Source: a marine bacterium B5-7 (GTDB lineage: Bacteria; Pseudomonadota; Gammaproteobacteria; Arenicellales; CAJQKF01). From it: a stretch of DNA of 64,000 bases. The notes beneath the pieces are model-generated. The model had not been told where the DNA came from. It saw only the letters and a list, made by a program, of their open reading frames with translations, and ran no database searches. The stretch spans positions 1 through 64,000 of the forward strand of contig BQJD01000005.1 in NCBI GenBank assembly GCA_021604525.1. Direction: 5' to 3'. Each line of letters opens with the position of its first letter. Position 1 is the stretch's first letter. The translations under genes were made by a program, and so were the position numbers. Positions 30,242 to 40,333 of this stretch are shown here, piece by piece.

Positions 30242-31528
30242 ATGAAGACGACAGATATCAAACCCGCCAAAATCACAAAAAAAGAGATCAACATCATGAC
30301 TACAAACGAACTTGGACCTGTAAAACAGGTTTTTGTCGGCGCGCAGATGCTGTTTGTCGCCTTCGGTGCATTGGTACTGGTACCGATACTTACCGGCCTT
30401 GATCCGAATGTTGCACTTTTTACCGCGGGTTTGGGCACTTTGATTTTCCATATCATCACAGGTCGTCAGATCCCGATCTTCCTTGCCTCTTCGTTCGCTT
30501 TTATCGCCCCAATCATCTACGGCGTGCAAACCTGGGGAATACCTGCAACGTTATCGGGACTGTGTGCAGCGGGCCTCGTTTATGTAATCCTGAGCGCCAT
30601 TATCGCAGTCAAGGGCCGGGCAATTATTTTAAAAATTCTGCCACCGGTAGTGATTGGACCGGTCATCATGGTAATCGGCCTGTCTCTGGCGCCTGTTGCC
30701 GTCAATCTTGCCACCGGCAAATCAGGCGATGGCGCCGTGGTATTGTTTGCTGCTGACAAGGCGCTAATGGTCTCAATGTTGTCGCTGATTGTAACGATGC
30801 TTACAGCAGCGTTGGGGCGCGGATTAATACGGCTGTTGCCCATACTCATGGGTGTCATAGCGGGCTATCTGTTCAGCATGATTCTCGGCTTGGTCGACAC
30901 CTCGCCTATCGCTGCAGCACCGTTATTCGCCATGCCGAATTTCGTTTTTCCTGAATTCAACTGGCAGGCGATACTGTTCATTGTACCCGTTGCCATTGCC
31001 CCGGCCATCGAGCATATCGGTGATGTACTGGCAATAGGCGGCGTCACCAACCGTAATTATCTCGAAAAACCCGGCCTTCATCGAACCCTGCTGGGTGACG
31101 GCGTAGCTACCTCTGCCGCAGCGCTACTCGGCGGCCCACCCAATACCACCTATTCCGAGGTAACCGGCGCAGTCGCACTGACTAGAGCATTCAATCCCAA
31201 CGTCATGATCATCGCCGCAGTCATAGCCATTATCGTTTCGTTCTCCGGAACCCTCGGCGCGTTTCTTGGCACCATTCCAACACCAGTTATGGGCGGCATA
31301 ATGGTGTTGCTGTTCGGCGCCATCGCGGCGATCGGCATGAATACGCTGATCAAGGACGGTCGCGATATCAGTTCGTCCAGAAATCTGATCATCGTTGCAA
31401 TTACATTGGTATTCGGAATCGGCGGCATGAGCCTTGGAAATTCGGGTTTCACACTTCAAGGAATCGGCTTGTCCGCAGTCACTGCCATATTTTTGAATCT
31501 GGTTCTGCCAACTGATCATGAGGCCTGA
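30242..31528 (+). CDS. uraA: Uracil permease family (NCS2) transporter
   Basis: 428 residues, about 14 membrane segments. The substrate- and proton-handling glutamates are present in APAIEHIGDVLAIGG and NTTYSEVTGAVALTR, the NCS2 signature. The match is closest to uracil/proton symporters, but xanthine or uric acid cannot be excluded. The start at 30242 has GGAG 10 nt upstream; an internal ATG at 30296 is less likely. Divergent from the TPR gene. Confidence 0.88.
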   Translation: MKTTDIKPAKITKKEINIMTTNELGPVKQVFVGAQMLFVAFGALVLVPILTGLDPNVALFTAGLGTLIFHIITGRQIPIFLASSFAFIAPIIYGVQTWGIPATLSGLCAAGLVYVILSAIIAVKGRAIILKILPPVVIGPVIMVIGLSLAPVAVNLATGKSGDGAVVLFAADKALMVSMLSLIVTMLTAALGRGLIRLLPILMGVIAGYLFSMILGLVDTSPIAAAPLFAMPNFVFPEFNWQAILFIVPVAIAPAIEHIGDVLAIGGVTNRNYLEKPGLHRTLLGDGVATSAAALLGGPPNTTYSEVTGAVALTRAFNPNVMIIAAVIAIIVSFSGTLGAFLGTIPTPVMGGIMVLLFGAIAAIGMNTLIKDGRDISSSRNLIIVAITLVFGIGGMSLGNSGFTLQGIGLSAVTAIFLNLVLPTDHEA

Positions 31529-31679
31529 TTAACTCGTAAAATTAATCCGTGCAATCGAGCATCGTATATAAAACCAGCCTTGTTATACGTTGCGAATTGA
31601 TATACCGATGATTGGTCATCACCATGCTCGTGCGCACGCTGCAGATTTCTCAATCAGTCAATCAAGTTGAGTCAAAAAT

Positions 31680-32318
31680 ATGTTTGAATTGAACGCCAAT
31701 GTATCTGGAATTCTGTTATCGCTGTCTGCCCTTATGCTCGCATTGATGAGTCCTGGTCCGAATATTCTTGCTGTTATCGGGACTTCCATGGGGGTTGGTC
31801 GAAAAGAAGGCGTTGCATTGGCATTGGGCGTTTCTTTTGGAACATTCATCTGGGTCACACTGACTGTGATGGGCTTCACGGCGATCATCGCAAGTTATGC
31901 ACAAATCATGTTTGCGTTGAAGATCCTCGGTGGTTGTTATCTACTCTGGTTGGGGTACAAGTCTCTGCGCTCTGCTGCGACCAGGCGAAACGTTCAGGAA
32001 ACAGCCGTGGTTCTGCATGGAGGTCCACGGGCTTACTTCGCCAGAGGGTTGACTGTGCAGATGACCAATCCGAAAGCCGCCCTGGCGATGATTGCCATAG
32101 TTTCTATCGGCATTACTATTGATGCGCCATTATGGGTAGGTGCAACCATCATTATTGGAGCCACCGTCCTGTCAATCGGTGGTCATCTTATGTACGCACT
32201 CGCTTTCTCAACCAAACCAATCGTTGCACTGTATGCAAAGACCAGACGCTTCGTTGAAGCGGCGCTTGGAACATTCTTTTGCGCCATGGGAATACGTTTG
32301 CTAAGTGATCGTTCATGA
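31680..32318 (+). CDS. LysE/RhtB-family amino-acid exporter
   Basis: 212 residues, six membrane segments. The N-terminal LMSPGPNILAVIGTSMGVGRKEG is the family signature, with LKILGGCYLLWLGYKSL in the middle. Members export basic or neutral amino acids or homoserine lactones; substrate not predictable. A CAGGTCA/TGACCTG hairpin follows at 32353-32372. Confidence 0.92.
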   Translation: MFELNANVSGILLSLSALMLALMSPGPNILAVIGTSMGVGRKEGVALALGVSFGTFIWVTLTVMGFTAIIASYAQIMFALKILGGCYLLWLGYKSLRSAATRRNVQETAVVLHGGPRAYFARGLTVQMTNPKAALAMIAIVSIGITIDAPLWVGATIIIGATVLSIGGHLMYALAFSTKPIVALYAKTRRFVEAALGTFFCAMGIRLLSDRS

Positions 32319-32352
32319 TGGCACCAGGATTCAAATACCCGGATCTACGCCA

Positions 32353-32372
32353 CAGGTCAGGTTTTTGACCTG
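32353..32372 (+). terminator. Possible weak terminator hairpin after the LysE-type gene
   Basis: CAGGTCA-GGTTTT-TGACCTG forms a perfect 7-bp stem 35 nt after the stop. No T-run follows, so termination is uncertain; it could equally be a leader element of the next gene at 32425. Confidence 0.3.
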
Positions 32373-32424
32373 ATCGTTACTGTCATGCTACGTTGGCAAT
32401 TTCATTGATAGAACGGAGTACGAT

Positions 32425-32691
32425 ATGGCCGGTGGTTGGGCCCGAGATGGGGCGGTGCAGGAACAAATCGATGCCAGTGTCGAGGATGCCGTTCGACTTG
32501 CCCGCAGCAGAATCGCCAGTGGTGAAAGTCGGCTGACCTGCGAAGAGTGCGACGAACCCATTCCACAGGCCCGTCGCGATGCGTTACCGGGCGTGCAAAG
32601 ATGTGTTCCCTGCCAGGAAGCCTGGGACCGCGATAACAAGCCCGGCAGCGACTTTAATCGGCGGGGCAGCAAGGACAGCCAGCTTAAATAG
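32425..32691 (+). CDS. DksA/TraR-type zinc-finger protein
   Basis: 88 residues. The C4 zinc finger CEEC...CVPC (CEECDEPIPQARRDAL then VQRCVPC) is the DksA/TraR type, as in short YbiI-like proteins. It lacks the long coiled coil of true DksA, so a ppGpp partner role at RNA polymerase is uncertain. GGAG precedes the ATG. It converges on cbbO across an 82-nt gap. Confidence 0.9.
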   Translation: MAGGWARDGAVQEQIDASVEDAVRLARSRIASGESRLTCEECDEPIPQARRDALPGVQRCVPCQEAWDRDNKPGSDFNRRGSKDSQLK

Positions 32692-32773
32692 GACCTGGTT
32701 TATCGTTCCGACAAATTGATTGGATCTGCGGCCAGCGACAGACGCACCACGCAACAATCAAGTTCCTCCCACA

Positions 32774-35128
32774 TCAAGTCGTAAGCGATGCGAATACTGC
32801 CGGCAGACGTTCCGGCAGGCGCTCTACGCGATCAACTATGGAGTAACGGTTGTCACCGAATATACGCGCAACGTATTCGTTCGCATGAGGATCAAGCGTC
32901 ATGCAATGGGTCTGAACACCCCGTGTCGTCAATTCTTTAACCGCTTTATGAGCGTCATGACGAAGGTATTCAGGATCGCGTTCGTCTATATCGGCGGGTT
33001 CACCGTCAGTTACCAGCAAGACAAGGCGACGTGTGCAGGGTTGTTGCATCAAGTGCCAACCGGCATGACGCAGGGCTGCACCCATGCGGGTCGACAAGCC
33101 GCCGCGCATGCCGGCAATTCGCGCACGCGCGTCATCGTTATACGGCATATCAAAATCCTTGAATCGAAAATATTGCACATCATGACGACCATCCGATGCG
33201 AATCCGTGAACCGCGAACGGGTCGCCTATAGAATCGATGGCGAAGGACAACAGACCGGCAGCATCGCGAGTAAGAGATAACACGGTCGGACCGTCGGGAT
33301 GAGTTTTATCAACCGGATCATTGGTGGATTCCGACAAGTCGAGTAGCAGCAGCACCGCCAGATCGCGAACTTGCCGGGTGATGCGAATATTGAATCGCTC
33401 ATCCGGCATCACCCCGCGACGTATATCGATCATGGATTGCACCGCCGCATTCAGATCGAGTTCTTCGCCTTCTTCATAACCGCGTTTTCGAACAATCCCC
33501 TGTGGTTGCAAGGCGTCGATAATGTATCGAATTCGACTAGCCACGGGTTGGTGCCGATCAACGATACGATTGATGATTTGTGGGTCGCCGGATTTTGCAC
33601 GACGTTCAACTACGCTCGTCCATTCGGGCCTGAACAACTGCACACGGTAATCCCACTCGTGATAGTGACAGGGATCGGATAGCGGTTCCTTGCCCCACAT
33701 ATCATTGAAACTGATACCTTCGTCCTCGTAGGGAAAAAATTCGCTGGCACATACCCAAATTTCCTGGGCGTCGTCTCCGGCCAATTCACAATCTACCTCA
33801 TTAGCCATTTCAATAGCCGAGACATACTTACGTATCTGTTTGCCAGACGAAGAAAAATCACCATCCATTGTCGCGGTAGCCACGTCATCCGCATTGAAGC
33901 AGTAGCGATTGTCGTCACGGTAAGTCGGCATCCATTCATCGAGCGCCCGCGGACCCGGTATGGATTCGCTACTCACCAGGGCATTGTAAAAGTCGATACC
34001 GGCCAGCCACGAGATGCGGTTGTTATCGTCTCCCTTGTTTATTGCGTTGTGAAATTCGCGAGCACGCCTGACTATGTCATTTTCGGATTCATTGTATTCG
34101 GGATTAAGCAACCTGTATGCCATGCGCAGCATTTTGTCAGCTACCGGATGCAACGATTCAGAACGGTTGTTCAAAGCGATATCGAAGCACTGGTTCCAGA
34201 GCTTGCGCAACCCTGGGAATTCAGCGATGGCCAACCACTCCACTCGTGCATCCTCAAATAGCCCCACGAATTTAATCTGTACCGGGCTCAACTGCTCTGC
34301 CGACAATGCTGAACGGGTATAAACAATATGTGCAGCGCTATGGGCTGTCGCTGCCCGATACAGTGCAAGACCACTGACATCACTGAGATCGTCGAATGCG
34401 TCCGGAAGATACATCTGACCATTCTCGATATATGGACGCAGCCCGGTTCGTGACTCGTAGTCACCGGTCGTGGGTCGCATGAAAAACGCCCTGCCCCACA
34501 ATGCCCGAAGATAAAAGTTCAGTTTGCGCTGGTTGTCCACCAACAGGGTACCGCGACGCTCCTTTTTAAGTACTGCCTGGGAGGTTTCGGTTTGCAATCC
34601 GAAGTATGCAACCTGTCCTTCGAGGTCGCGCTGATGGGCGTCCACGCCCCACTGTACCCAGCGACGAAGCCCACCGAGCGTCAGCTTGGCAAGCAACTCA
34701 TCAAGATTGGCCATCATCGGCCGCAAGGCGCGTGGTGCCTTGCCGGCAAGCAAATGTATCAGGTTAAAAAACCCACGCATGACATCGATATCACCGAGAC
34801 GTCTTGCCGCCAGTGGCAGGTTGGCGATCCATAACGTGATGACTGTGGCCGATGTTAGCGAGGAGAGCTTGAGTGCGGCAGTGATGATGTCGGGAATGAT
34901 GTCTTCACCGACTGCCCGGGCCACCTCCGGCATTTCCTGAATATAGGTGAGAACGAGATCCGCATTCCTGCCGATGTTATTAAGTGCATGGATGCCATCG
35001 AGATAATTTTGAAGACCCCACGGCGACATGACGCGGGCGGCATCGTGATAGGCGGCTTCAAGTGCCGGTCTATGTGCCGAATGATCCGTACCCAGACAGG
35101 CCAGATAAGCATCGAAGTCGATCGACAT
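32774..35128 (-). CDS. cbbO: CbbO, RuBisCO activase adaptor with VWA domain
   Basis: 784 residues. The C-terminal von Willebrand A domain has an intact MIDAS motif DLSES at about 597-601. The N-terminal 500 residues are the helical CbbO/NorD-type region. In characterised systems CbbO binds CbbQ hexamers and targets them to RuBisCO with inhibitory sugar phosphates bound. It lies 15 nt after cbbQ in the cbbLSQO operon. Confidence 0.92.
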   Translation of the reverse strand: MSIDFDAYLACLGTDHSAHRPALEAAYHDAARVMSPWGLQNYLDGIHALNNIGRNADLVLTYIQEMPEVARAVGEDIIPDIITAALKLSSLTSATVITLWIANLPLAARRLGDIDVMRGFFNLIHLLAGKAPRALRPMMANLDELLAKLTLGGLRRWVQWGVDAHQRDLEGQVAYFGLQTETSQAVLKKERRGTLLVDNQRKLNFYLRALWGRAFFMRPTTGDYESRTGLRPYIENGQMYLPDAFDDLSDVSGLALYRAATAHSAAHIVYTRSALSAEQLSPVQIKFVGLFEDARVEWLAIAEFPGLRKLWNQCFDIALNNRSESLHPVADKMLRMAYRLLNPEYNESENDIVRRAREFHNAINKGDDNNRISWLAGIDFYNALVSSESIPGPRALDEWMPTYRDDNRYCFNADDVATATMDGDFSSSGKQIRKYVSAIEMANEVDCELAGDDAQEIWVCASEFFPYEDEGISFNDMWGKEPLSDPCHYHEWDYRVQLFRPEWTSVVERRAKSGDPQIINRIVDRHQPVASRIRYIIDALQPQGIVRKRGYEEGEELDLNAAVQSMIDIRRGVMPDERFNIRITRQVRDLAVLLLLDLSESTNDPVDKTHPDGPTVLSLTRDAAGLLSFAIDSIGDPFAVHGFASDGRHDVQYFRFKDFDMPYNDDARARIAGMRGGLSTRMGAALRHAGWHLMQQPCTRRLVLLVTDGEPADIDERDPEYLRHDAHKAVKELTTRGVQTHCMTLDPHANEYVARIFGDNRYSIVDRVERLPERLPAVFASLTT

Positions 35129-35143
35129 AATGTGAACGACTGG

Positions 35144-35983
35144 TCAGAAAAATGTATCAACTGCAGCGTCGAGGGTGTCACGCATGTCGGGATCGTCCGT
35201 CAGCGGTCGCACCAGCGCCATACGACACGCAGCCTGCGGCTCAATACCCCGCGCGATCAACTGCGCGGCATACACTAAAAGGCGGGTTGACATGCCTTCG
35301 TCGAGTCCATGGCCCTTGAGGTTACGGGAGCGACCAGCCACCTGTACCAGTTTGCGTGCGATGGTTTCATCAATACCACCCTCATGGGCAACGATTTCAA
35401 CTTCGATGTCCTCACCAGGATAGGAAAAATCCAGGGCTCCGAAGCGCTGTTTGGTGGACTGCTTTAAATCCTTCATCAGGCTTTGATAACCCGGATTGTA
35501 GGAAATTACGATCTGAAAATCCGGGTGGGCTTCGACCAGTTCACCTTTTTTCTCAAGTGGCAGACAGCGCCGATGATCGGTTAACGGGTGTATGACCACC
35601 GTGGTGTCCTGCCGGGCTTCAACAATTTCGTCGAGATAACAAATGGCACCGATACGCGCTGCCAGTGTTAACGGGCCGTCCTGCCAGCGAGTACCATTTA
35701 CATCAAGCAAAAATCTGCCGATGAGATCCGATGCGGTCATGTCTTCATTACAGGCAACCGTGACCAGTGGTTTATCCAGCTTATAGGCCATGTACTCGAC
35801 AAAGCGTGTTTTACCGCAGCCGGTCGGACCTTTGAGCATCACCGGCATACGCGCCGCATACGCCGCTTCGAACAAGACAACCTCATCATCAACGGGACGA
35901 TACCAGGGCTCGCTTGACAGCCGATACTGACTGCCGTCGTTAATCTGTGATTGATCGCTGGGCATAACTGCCTGGGCGCTCAT
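35144..35983 (-). CDS. cbbQ: CbbQ, MoxR-type AAA+ RuBisCO activase
   Basis: 279 residues from the ATG at 35983, which overlaps the cbbS stop as ATGA; the longer open frame to 36148 only runs through cbbS and is not used. Walker A GPTGCGKT at 52-59, Walker [15 protein letters not shown], then the CbbQ_C tail. With CbbO it removes inhibitors from RuBisCO at the cost of ATP. Confidence 0.95.
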   Translation of the reverse strand: MSAQAVMPSDQSQINDGSQYRLSSEPWYRPVDDEVVLFEAAYAARMPVMLKGPTGCGKTRFVEYMAYKLDKPLVTVACNEDMTASDLIGRFLLDVNGTRWQDGPLTLAARIGAICYLDEIVEARQDTTVVIHPLTDHRRCLPLEKKGELVEAHPDFQIVISYNPGYQSLMKDLKQSTKQRFGALDFSYPGEDIEVEIVAHEGGIDETIARKLVQVAGRSRNLKGHGLDEGMSTRLLVYAAQLIARGIEPQAACRMALVRPLTDDPDMRDTLDAAVDTFF

Positions 35984-36339
35984 GCGCTGATCGGTCCACG
36001 GTAAATCACCATGGCGGCACCTTGTGACTGCGCATGGTTGTCGTAACCTATCAGGCGCACATGATTTCCCGGATGGGCAACGTGACAGCTTTCCGCTTCG
36101 GCAAGAATGGTATCCACATCGGTTTCTCCGAACATCGGCAACTTCCACATGTACCAGTAATGTGCGAATGCGTTTTCTGGTTCTGTATGTTCAATGGCCG
36201 GGTTCCACCCGCGCGAGACAATGTATTCGACCTGCTTGCGAATGGCGGCATCGTCCATCGGCGGAAGATAGGAGAAAGTTTCGAACTTGCGGCTGGCAGT
36301 GTCGGCCAAACTGGAGGGATAGTCTTGTACTTTACTCAT
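35980..36339 (-). CDS. cbbS: RuBisCO small subunit, form IA
   Basis: 119 residues, typical green-type small subunit ([22 protein letters not shown] at the start, [18 protein letters not shown] at the end). It lacks the C-terminal hairpin extension of red-type subunits. 150 nt after cbbL; the gap holds a 12-bp palindrome GCACGCGCGTGC at 36401-36412. Confidence 0.97.
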   Translation of the reverse strand: MSKVQDYPSSLADTASRKFETFSYLPPMDDAAIRKQVEYIVSRGWNPAIEHTEPENAFAHYWYMWKLPMFGETDVDTILAEAESCHVAHPGNHVRLIGYDNHAQSQGAAMVIYRGPISA

Positions 36340-36489
36340 GATTTATTACTCGTTGTGATGTTTCGGTACGGTGTTCAATTCAGTGGATTCTTGAAATCTC
36401 GCACGCGCGTGCTATACGATGGTCAAAACAGGTGAATAAACACGGAACCGTATTTAACGTTGTAGATCGCCTGTACGAGAACGTTTCAA

Positions 36490-37908
36490 CTAGCGATGCG
36501 CCACATCCAGCTTGTCCACCGTATCAAACTCGAACTTGATCTCCTTCCATGTGTCCATGGCGATACTGAGTTCAGGACTATTTTTAGCCGCAACGGTGAG
36601 AATCTGCTTACCTTCGCTCTCGAGTTCGCGTCCCTGATTGCGCGCCTCGACGCAGGCCTCAAGCGCCACCCGGTTTGCACACGCACCAGCAGCATTGCCC
36701 CATGGATGGCCCAAGGTGCCACCACCAAATTGCAGCACGGCGTTATCACCAAAAATCGACACTAATGCAGGCATGTGCCACACATGGATGCCGCCCGAGG
36801 CAACTGCAAAGACGCCCGGCATAGAACCCCAATCCTGATCGAAAAAGATACCGCGACTTCGATCCTCGGCAATGAACGATTCACGCAGCAGATCGATCCA
36901 GCCGAGTGTTGCAGCGCGATCTCCTTCGAGCTTGCCCACCACGGTACCGGTGTGCAAGTGATCGCCGCCAGAGAGTCGCAGCAGTTTGGTCAACACGCGA
37001 AAATGGATACCATGGTGCGGATGTCGATCGATCACCGCATGCATGGCGCGATGAATATGCAGCAACATGCCGTTGTCACGACACCATTGCGCCAAGCCGG
37101 TATTGGCGCACCATCCACCGGTAATGTAGTCGTGCATGATAATTGGCGCGCCTAACTCCTTGGCGTATTCGGCGCGCTTGAACATCTCCTGGGGAGTCGG
37201 CGCGGTAACATTAAGATAATGACCTTTGCGCTCGCCGGTTTCCTGTTCAGCCTTAAGCGTGGCTTCAACGACAAAATCAAAGCGTTGACGCCAGCGCATG
37301 AACGGTTGGGAATTTACGTTTTCATCGTCCTTGGTAAAGTCCAGACCACCGCGCAGACACTCATAAACCGCCCGCCCATAGTTCTTGGCGGATAAGCCGA
37401 GCTTCGGTTTGATGGTACAACCCAATAACGGTCGACCATATTTGTTCATGATGTCGCGTTCGACCTGAATGCCATGAGGCGGTCCGTTACAGGTCATGAC
37501 ATAGGCAATCGGGAAGCGCACGTCTTCAAGACGCAATGCACGTACTGCCTTGAAACCGAAGACATTGCCGACCAGCGACGTGAACACATTTACCACCGAG
37601 CCCTCTTCAAAAAGATCGATTGGATACGCGATAAAAGCGTAAAATCGCTCGTCGTCACCTGGAACGTCTTCGATGGCGTAGGCACGTCCTTTATAGTGAT
37701 CGAGGTCGGTGAGAAGATCGGTCCAAACCGTGGTCCAGGTGCCGGTCGACGATTCGGCGGCAACGGCAGCGGCTGCCTCTTCACGGGGGACACCCGGCTG
37801 CGGGGTGATTTTGAAACAGGCGAGAATATCGGTGTCCTTGGGGGTGTAATCCGGCATCCAGTAGGTTTCGCGGTAATCTTTGACACCTGCGTTGTAAGTC
37901 TTCGACAT
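36490..37908 (-). CDS. cbbL: RuBisCO large subunit, form IA
   Basis: 472 residues, full length. Lys193 in [15 protein letters not shown] is the residue carbamylated on activation; Lys167 and Lys169 in CTIKPKLG and [12 protein letters not shown] are further active-site segments. The green-type N-terminus and the linkage to cbbQ/cbbO indicate form IA without carboxysome genes in view. AGAGG lies 8 nt before the ATG. It fixes CO2 onto ribulose bisphosphate. No cbbR lies next to it; a transporter is divergent instead. Confidence 0.98.
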   Translation of the reverse strand: MSKTYNAGVKDYRETYWMPDYTPKDTDILACFKITPQPGVPREEAAAAVAAESSTGTWTTVWTDLLTDLDHYKGRAYAIEDVPGDDERFYAFIAYPIDLFEEGSVVNVFTSLVGNVFGFKAVRALRLEDVRFPIAYVMTCNGPPHGIQVERDIMNKYGRPLLGCTIKPKLGLSAKNYGRAVYECLRGGLDFTKDDENVNSQPFMRWRQRFDFVVEATLKAEQETGERKGHYLNVTAPTPQEMFKRAEYAKELGAPIIMHDYITGGWCANTGLAQWCRDNGMLLHIHRAMHAVIDRHPHHGIHFRVLTKLLRLSGGDHLHTGTVVGKLEGDRAATLGWIDLLRESFIAEDRSRGIFFDQDWGSMPGVFAVASGGIHVWHMPALVSIFGDNAVLQFGGGTLGHPWGNAAGACANRVALEACVEARNQGRELESEGKQILTVAAKNSPELSIAMDTWKEIKFEFDTVDKLDVAHR

Positions 37909-37952
37909 CTCGCACCTCTTTAGGGCATTTCATAGTCTGTTATTTACATTCT

Positions 37953-37976
37953 CCCGGCCAGGCATCGCCTGCCGGG
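37953..37976 (-). promoter_or_regulatory. GC-rich hairpin in the cbbL leader
   Basis: CCCGG and AGGC pair with GCCT and CCGGG around an ATC loop, giving nine G/C-rich pairs 45-68 nt before the cbbL start. It has no T-run for either neighbour, so more likely a leader structure than a terminator. Confidence 0.4.
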
Positions 37977-38051
37977 AATGTGGAGAACTATAGTCCGGTT
38001 TTACCATAAACAAAATTCACTAATAATGATATTTTCCATCAGTAATTCTTT

Positions 38052-38996
38052 ATGATCGAAGTCATTTCCCTGGTGGTACCGTTTTTTGCCGTTATCGGCT
38101 GTGGGTACCTCGGTGCCCGATTGATCGGTGAATCAGGACAGCAAGGCATTAATAACTTTGTGTTGTATTTCGCACTGCCGACGCTGTTATTCTCGATGAT
38201 GGCACGGTCAGACTTGGCGAGTCGCTTCGAGATTGATTTCGTTACAGCCTATACGGCAACATCGATCGTGCTATTCGCCTACAGTTTCATGCTCTTCAAA
38301 CTGCTGTTCGGATTGAAACGACGGAACACGGCAATCTACGCAGTTGGCACGGTATATGGAAATACCGGTTACATGGGCATACCTATCGTCGTGGTCATGA
38401 TGGGTGAATCGGCATCGTTACCCGTTGTCCTGTCGCTACTGATCGATCTTGCCGTAATGTTACCGATCACTGCGGCCATGATCGAATCAGACGATCCGGA
38501 TCATGCCGGCGGCCTGCTTCACGGCGCTCGCAGTGCGCTTGTCGGCACACTGAAAAACCCCCTGGTCATTGCCATTGCGCTGGGTGCTCTATGGTCGATG
38601 TTGAAGCTGCCGCTACCGACGATGGCCAACGGCTTTATCGATGTGATGGCTGCCGCCGCAGCGCCTTGTGCATTGTTCGCCATGGGTTCAAGTCTTTACG
38701 GTAAACCACTTGGCAGCTCGTTGACGCCGGCCATTCTGGTCAGCCTTCTCAAGTTGATCGCGCATCCGTTATTGCTGTGGGTTGCCCTAACCCGGGTCTG
38801 GAATGTAGATCCGGAATGGGCACGGCCGGCGCTTGTTGCCGCCAGTTTACCGGTCGCAGTAACCGTGTTCGTTATTGCCCGCCAATATCAGGTGATGGTG
38901 ATCAGCGCGTCAACGGCCATTGTTGTGTCATCGCTGTTGTCTATTATCAGCGTGCCGGTATTTATGCTGATCCTTCAGAACCTGCCGGCCTCATGA
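38052..38996 (+). CDS. AEC-family (auxin-efflux-carrier-like) transporter
   Basis: 314 residues, ten membrane segments. YGNTGYMGIPIVVVMMG and PCALFAMGSSLYG are family signatures. Bacterial members export or import malate, malonate and other organic acids. Divergent from cbbL across 143 nt, which makes a link to carbon overflow possible but unproven. It converges with the methyltransferase, 22 nt apart. Confidence 0.9.
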   Translation: MIEVISLVVPFFAVIGCGYLGARLIGESGQQGINNFVLYFALPTLLFSMMARSDLASRFEIDFVTAYTATSIVLFAYSFMLFKLLFGLKRRNTAIYAVGTVYGNTGYMGIPIVVVMMGESASLPVVLSLLIDLAVMLPITAAMIESDDPDHAGGLLHGARSALVGTLKNPLVIAIALGALWSMLKLPLPTMANGFIDVMAAAAAPCALFAMGSSLYGKPLGSSLTPAILVSLLKLIAHPLLLWVALTRVWNVDPEWARPALVAASLPVAVTVFVIARQYQVMVISASTAIVVSSLLSIISVPVFMLILQNLPAS

Positions 38997-39018
38997 TCCC
39001 TGTTCTGCCCGACTACTG

Positions 39019-39726
39019 CTAGATGGATATTGGTTTGTGCAGCAGGTTTGAACGAATTTTCATCTCGAACCGATAACCGCCCGCTACGGCCTTGCCGTGG
39101 CTCTCAAACCGGGATCGCAGTTCTTCTTTATTCTCCTCAATTTTCATCGCCCTTGCCGGGTCGACCTGAACGAGTCGCTGCATCATTACTTCGACGTCGC
39201 GATAAATATTGGCAATACGATAAAACCGCTCTTCGCCGAGATTCAAGCTGTGAGATTCTTCATCCTGAAGGGCTTTAAACGCCTGGCGTCGCACTTCGGT
39301 TTCGTCATCTATCAATCTCATTACTTCAAAGTAGTCGCCGTCTGCCACCGGCTCGACCACCAACAACATGCCTTGGGGTTTCAGCACCCGGTGGGCTTCT
39401 CTCAACGCATCACCCATCACAGCTACCGGTACGTGATGCAGGCTGTAGGAATACACCACGATATCAACGCTATTCGACTCTAATGGCAGCGCTTCTCCCC
39501 TGCCGTGGACGTAGTCCTCATCTGCCACCGGGGTCATCTCACGGGCACGCTCAACAAGATTATTCTGGGTTTCAATTCCTGTAACCCGGGCGCCATGAGC
39601 GGCCAGCCAACGTACCAATGCGCCTGTGCCGCAACCCACATCGACAATTCGCATTAAGCGACAATCAATAGCATCTGCAACCACATCAGTCACCGCGTCA
39701 ACCCACCCAATCGTGTCATCAGACAT
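39019..39726 (-). CDS. Class I SAM-dependent methyltransferase
   Basis: 235 residues. SAM-binding motif I IVDVGCGTGALVRWLA, acidic Glu52 region (VTGIETQ) and motif VDIVVYSYSLHHVP are intact, as in the UbiE/Methyltransf_11 group. The C-terminal half is helical and basic. Substrate unknown; no methylatable product gene lies beside it. Confidence 0.85.
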   Translation of the reverse strand: MSDDTIGWVDAVTDVVADAIDCRLMRIVDVGCGTGALVRWLAAHGARVTGIETQNNLVERAREMTPVADEDYVHGRGEALPLESNSVDIVVYSYSLHHVPVAVMGDALREAHRVLKPQGMLLVVEPVADGDYFEVMRLIDDETEVRRQAFKALQDEESHSLNLGEERFYRIANIYRDVEVMMQRLVQVDPARAMKIEENKEELRSRFESHGKAVAGGYRFEMKIRSNLLHKPISI

Positions 39727-39952
39727 GAGGAATTTCCCAAAATTTGCAGTAAGTTTAAGATTATTAAGAAATTATGCTGGTAATCGCCGTAAATGTCTCC
39801 TGACGATAGTCTTAGGTAATGACTGTTTTTTACGCAACTTGACCTTGTGGCACCAGCAAACGAAAATCCAGCAAGAAGTCATGGAAAGATATGTTCAATT
39901 ATCGATCTTCAAGGATCGGTAATTTATGTCGATATTAAATAAGGGGTGCACT

Positions 39953-40231
39953 ATGGCTAATAATGGTTTTTATATTCCTGAACCAATTTATAAAGTGCTG
40001 CCAGTTCTGTACATTGGCAGCGGTATCGCGACCGCGCTGTATATTCCAAGTGTCGTATCCGTTTTATCTGGTTTGCTGCTGATCTCCGCAGGGATCATGG
40101 TAATCATGTGGCGAAGCGCCGCGCGTAGCGAACGACGCCGCAAACAGCATGGCAGAAAGGGTTCACGAAATCATTCGAAATCCGTCTCTGGCTATGCGTC
40201 CGGCGACAGTGGCGATATGCGTTGGAAATGA
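39953..40231 (+). CDS. Small two-helix membrane protein
   Basis: 92 residues from the ATG at 39953, chosen over the ATG at 39926 because AAGGGG lies 6 nt upstream. Two membrane helices (VLPVLYIGSGIATALYI, VLSGLLLISAGIMVIMW) are followed by a basic tail of about 35 residues (RSERRRKQHGRKGS), predicted cytoplasmic. Function not recognised. Free-standing between the divergent methyltransferase and the peptidase gene. Confidence 0.72.
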   Translation: MANNGFYIPEPIYKVLPVLYIGSGIATALYIPSVVSVLSGLLLISAGIMVIMWRSAARSERRRKQHGRKGSRNHSKSVSGYASGDSGDMRWK

Positions 40232-40333
40232 TTAATTACACAATCAATCATCTGGATAAGGCGTGTTCGCATCAGAATTAAAATGTCATAATACTTGTTT
40301 ATAACCGTTTGCTCATGATAGCGTCGCTTATCA

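Noticed and set aside
35984..36148. N-terminal extension of CbbQ by 55 residues
   Set aside because: It only reads cbbS in another frame; the ATG at 35983 overlaps the cbbS stop and gives the normal CbbQ length.
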